This document shows positions 62,695 to 64,000 of a stretch of 64,000 bases of DNA, piece after piece. How positions within the stretch are numbered: the first letter of the stretch is position 1; every line of letters begins with the position of its first letter. The notes under the pieces were generated by a model. It saw only the letters and a list, made by a program, of their open reading frames with translations, searched no databases and had not been told where the DNA came from. The DNA is taken from positions 1 to 64,000 of the forward strand of contig NZ_AMZN01000009.1 of NCBI RefSeq assembly GCF_000331535.1, in the 5' to 3' direction. Position numbers and translations under genes: made by a program. Source of the stretch: Fulvivirga imtechensis AK7 (GTDB lineage Bacteria; Bacteroidota; Bacteroidia; Cytophagales; Cyclobacteriaceae).

Positions 62695-62725
62695 TGTTTA
62701 CATAAACCTAAATGCTACACTAACT
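62695..62725 (+). promoter_or_regulatory. Shared TGTTTAC-N16-CACTAACT motif, site 4 (lanthipeptide precursor)
   Basis: TGTTTAC 62695-62701, exactly 16 bases, CACTAACT 62718-62725. It gives a predicted leader of about 200 bases before the ATG at 62929. Confidence 0.75.
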
Positions 62726-62810
62726 ATAGAAGGCCATAGAAATTAACTCTATTTTTATAAATATGAATGCTTTTTATAGTTTGATTTTACCGCTAAACAA
62801 GAAAATTATA

Positions 62811-62871
62811 GAGTCCGATAATACCGGACTCGTACGCCCTAACTTTAGCACAAGTTCTGTACGTACGAACT
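62811..62871 (+). promoter_or_regulatory. Two dyads in the lanthipeptide leader
   Basis: First: GAGTCCG (62811-62817) with CGGACTC (62825-62831), 7-base loop. Second: AGTTC-T-GTACGTAC-GAACT (62853-62871), palindromic with one bulged T. Candidates for an RNA leader structure or a regulator operator. Confidence 0.4.
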
Positions 62872-62928
62872 CAAGCGGTTGTCGAAAAGCTTTATTAGAG
62901 TAGACAAAGAATTAAACCAAACTTAAAA

Positions 62929-63150
62929 ATGAAAAAAGCTCGTAAAAAACTGACACTGAAAAAAGACATGATCACTTCTATGTCGAACCATGAAATCGCA
63001 ACTGTAAAAGGTGGATTCTTATCTATCGGACATACTTGTAGCGATAGAAACAAGTGTGAGAGAATGAACACCAGCCACTGGGGCAATGGTTGTTCAACCA
63101 ACAGTTGTAACCCACACTACAGCACAGAGGGTACATGTCCTATTGAGTAG
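62929..63150 (+). CDS. Class I lanthipeptide-type precursor peptide
   Basis: A 73-residue peptide. The leader (residues 1-29) reads KKLTLKKDMITSMSNHEI then ATVKGG, the standard Bacteroidota GG leader. The core contains five cysteines (GHTCSD, RNKCER, GNGCST, NSCNPH, GTCPIE), with Ser/Thr around each, so up to five lanthionine bridges are possible. A 13-base-pair hairpin and a LanC gene follow. It resembles pinensin-type Bacteroidota lanthipeptides in organisation; the core itself I do not recognise. Confidence 0.82.
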   Translation: MKKARKKLTLKKDMITSMSNHEIATVKGGFLSIGHTCSDRNKCERMNTSHWGNGCSTNSCNPHYSTEGTCPIE

Positions 63151-63169
63151 TAAGAAGCCTCACAAAAGT

Positions 63170-63199
63170 AAACCCTGTCTGCAGAGGCAGACAGGGTTT
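63170..63199 (+). terminator. Hairpin between lanthipeptide precursor and lanC
   Basis: Perfect 13-base-pair stem AAACCCTGTCTGC / GCAGACAGGGTTT (63170-63182 and 63187-63199) with an AGAG loop and no long T run. A likely attenuator, making precursor mRNA more abundant than the maturase mRNA. Confidence 0.8.
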
Positions 63200-63245
63200 A
63201 ATATCTCAAGCATTTAAATCAAAGTTGGCTGTAAAAACGAACAAA

Positions 63246-64000
63246 ATGCACAATTTCCAGATTAGCGAATCGCCCACTCAAAAAACTATAGAAGGCATTT
63301 TACTGGATATCGAAAGAGATGTCAGTAAAAATTTGCCTGAATCTCCCGGATTGCTAAATGGTACATCAGGCGTATTGCTACTTTATATCAACCTCTACCA
63401 TCTCTCAAAAAACCATTCATTTCTTGAAAAATCGCTGGACATGATGGAGTTATCGGTTGATAAACTAAACACGTTCATTAAAAAATCATCTGATCCTTAT
63501 ATAGACTCTTTGGGTCACGGTATCACAGGAATAGGCTGGATTCTGGAAAAACTCAATAAAATTGAGCCCGTTGATACTTGCCTTTTAAACGATTTTGAGG
63601 AGGTGATTCATAACACTGTAAAGAACGATAAACTGCGGGGAAGTTACGATCTCTTTTATGGTGTTTTGGGTAAAGGTGTTTACTTCCTGGAGCGAGATCC
63701 TGATGGTGCATCTGAGCAAGGTCTCAAGCAGGTAGTTGACACACTATGGTACATGTATGAAAAACATGGATGGCAAGATAAGTTCAACAAAAAGGATTGT
63801 CCATCAGACACTGTTTACAATTTAGGATTAGCCCACGGAATAGCAGGGATTACTTCATTTCTGTCGAAACTATCAGTAAGAAATATTTATTCGGATAGGG
63901 TTGATCCTCTACTCCAGCATTCACTCGATTGGCTTCTACGCTACCGTAATGACCAACTGGGTATTTGCCGTTATCCCTCAGTAATTGTAAATGGCGATAT
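63246..64000 (+). CDS. Lanthionine synthetase C family protein (partial, runs off the window)
   Basis: The frame is open for 251 codons from the ATG at 63246 to the end of the window. LanC-type double-helical toroid repeats are visible: SPGLLNGTSGVLLLYINLYH, DSLGHGITGIGWILEKL, GSYDLFYGVLGKGVYFLE and NLGLAHGIAGITSFLS. The His of the last motif corresponds to the catalytic region of NisC. The zinc-binding cysteines and histidine would lie beyond 64000. It cyclises dehydrated Ser/Thr onto Cys in the precursor encoded just upstream; a dehydratase (LanB) should lie further downstream. Confidence 0.9.
   Translation, partial: MHNFQISESPTQKTIEGILLDIERDVSKNLPESPGLLNGTSGVLLLYINLYHLSKNHSFLEKSLDMMELSVDKLNTFIKKSSDPYIDSLGHGITGIGWILEKLNKIEPVDTCLLNDFEEVIHNTVKNDKLRGSYDLFYGVLGKGVYFLERDPDGASEQGLKQVVDTLWYMYEKHGWQDKFNKKDCPSDTVYNLGLAHGIAGITSFLSKLSVRNIYSDRVDPLLQHSLDWLLRYRNDQLGICRYPSVIVNGD

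Larger units (their letters stand above)
62492..62928. other. Long leader region before the lanthipeptide precursor
   Basis: 437 bases. It holds shared promoter motif site 4 (62695-62725) and two dyads (62811-62831 and 62853-62871) within the 204-base leader. Nothing else coding is supported. Confidence 0.6.

Overview
The window reads as chromosomal DNA of a member of the Bacteroidota, most likely a Cytophagales-type marine or soil gliding relative. The basis is the set of families present: a grasp-with-spasm peptide maturation pair, the GG-leader class I lanthipeptide style, DUF3347/CusB copper efflux proteins, a HYC_CC_PP-type protein, Asp-box secreted proteins, moderate-to-low GC, weak Shine-Dalgarno sequences and a TAnnTTTG-like promoter box. 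The genus cannot be fixed from sequence reading alone. No rRNA, tRNA, CRISPR array or complete insertion sequence was seen.

Layout. 0.2-2.4 kb: an ergothioneine-type EgtB/EgtD pair. 2.8-11.3 kb: secreted hydrolases (subtilase, X-Pro-type peptidase/esterase, large Asp-box protein) and glutaminase, interspersed with a dispersed hairpin repeat that also supplies the N-terminal codons of the X-Pro-type peptidase. 11.4-16.3 kb: housekeeping genes (BirA, RsfS, FtsH, LpxH-like, a secreted propeller-like protein). 16.3-19.1 kb: a gene-poor stretch with a lipoprotein, a DUF433/DUF5615 toxin-antitoxin pair and a secreted protein. 19.3-22.6 kb: a sigma-54 activator/histidine kinase pair, ACP and a YopX-like gene. 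22.7-28.6 kb: a decayed cation transporter, a PLP enzyme-amidinotransferase pair, a two-repeat basic protein and a cyanophycinase-like lipoprotein. 28.7-38.6 kb: a copper/silver efflux locus (DUF3347, CusB, TolC, CusA, HYC_CC_PP) that also holds a class I aldolase and a lipoprotein acetolactate decarboxylase homologue. 38.9-41.8 kb: cytochrome oxidase subunits II and I. 42.0-47.9 kb: a tightly packed TPP enzyme, enolase-superfamily enzyme and FAD/4Fe-4S hydroxyacid dehydrogenase operon. 48-51.7 kb: phosphatase, Dtd and small conserved genes.

51.9-64 kb is the accessory region and the most interesting part. An ECF-like sigma factor and a membrane-anchored TPR (probable anti-sigma) gene open it. 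They are followed by two paralogous small HTH genes, a kinase-like protein lacking the DFG motif, a complete grasp-with-spasm RiPP cluster (Ser/Thr- and Asp-rich precursor, ATP-grasp, a small protein, SPASM protein, lipoprotein), a degraded duplicate of the SPASM gene, a TPR-CHAT protease-like protein, and a five-Cys lanthipeptide precursor followed by a LanC gene running off the window. Four of these transcription units carry the same bipartite motif, TGTTTAC-N16-CACTA(ACT), with invariant spacing. The sites lie in front of the sigma gene itself, both HTH genes and the lanthipeptide precursor. My inference is a sigma-factor regulon that switches on two RiPP systems together with regulators; this linkage is the main candidate for an undescribed system here.
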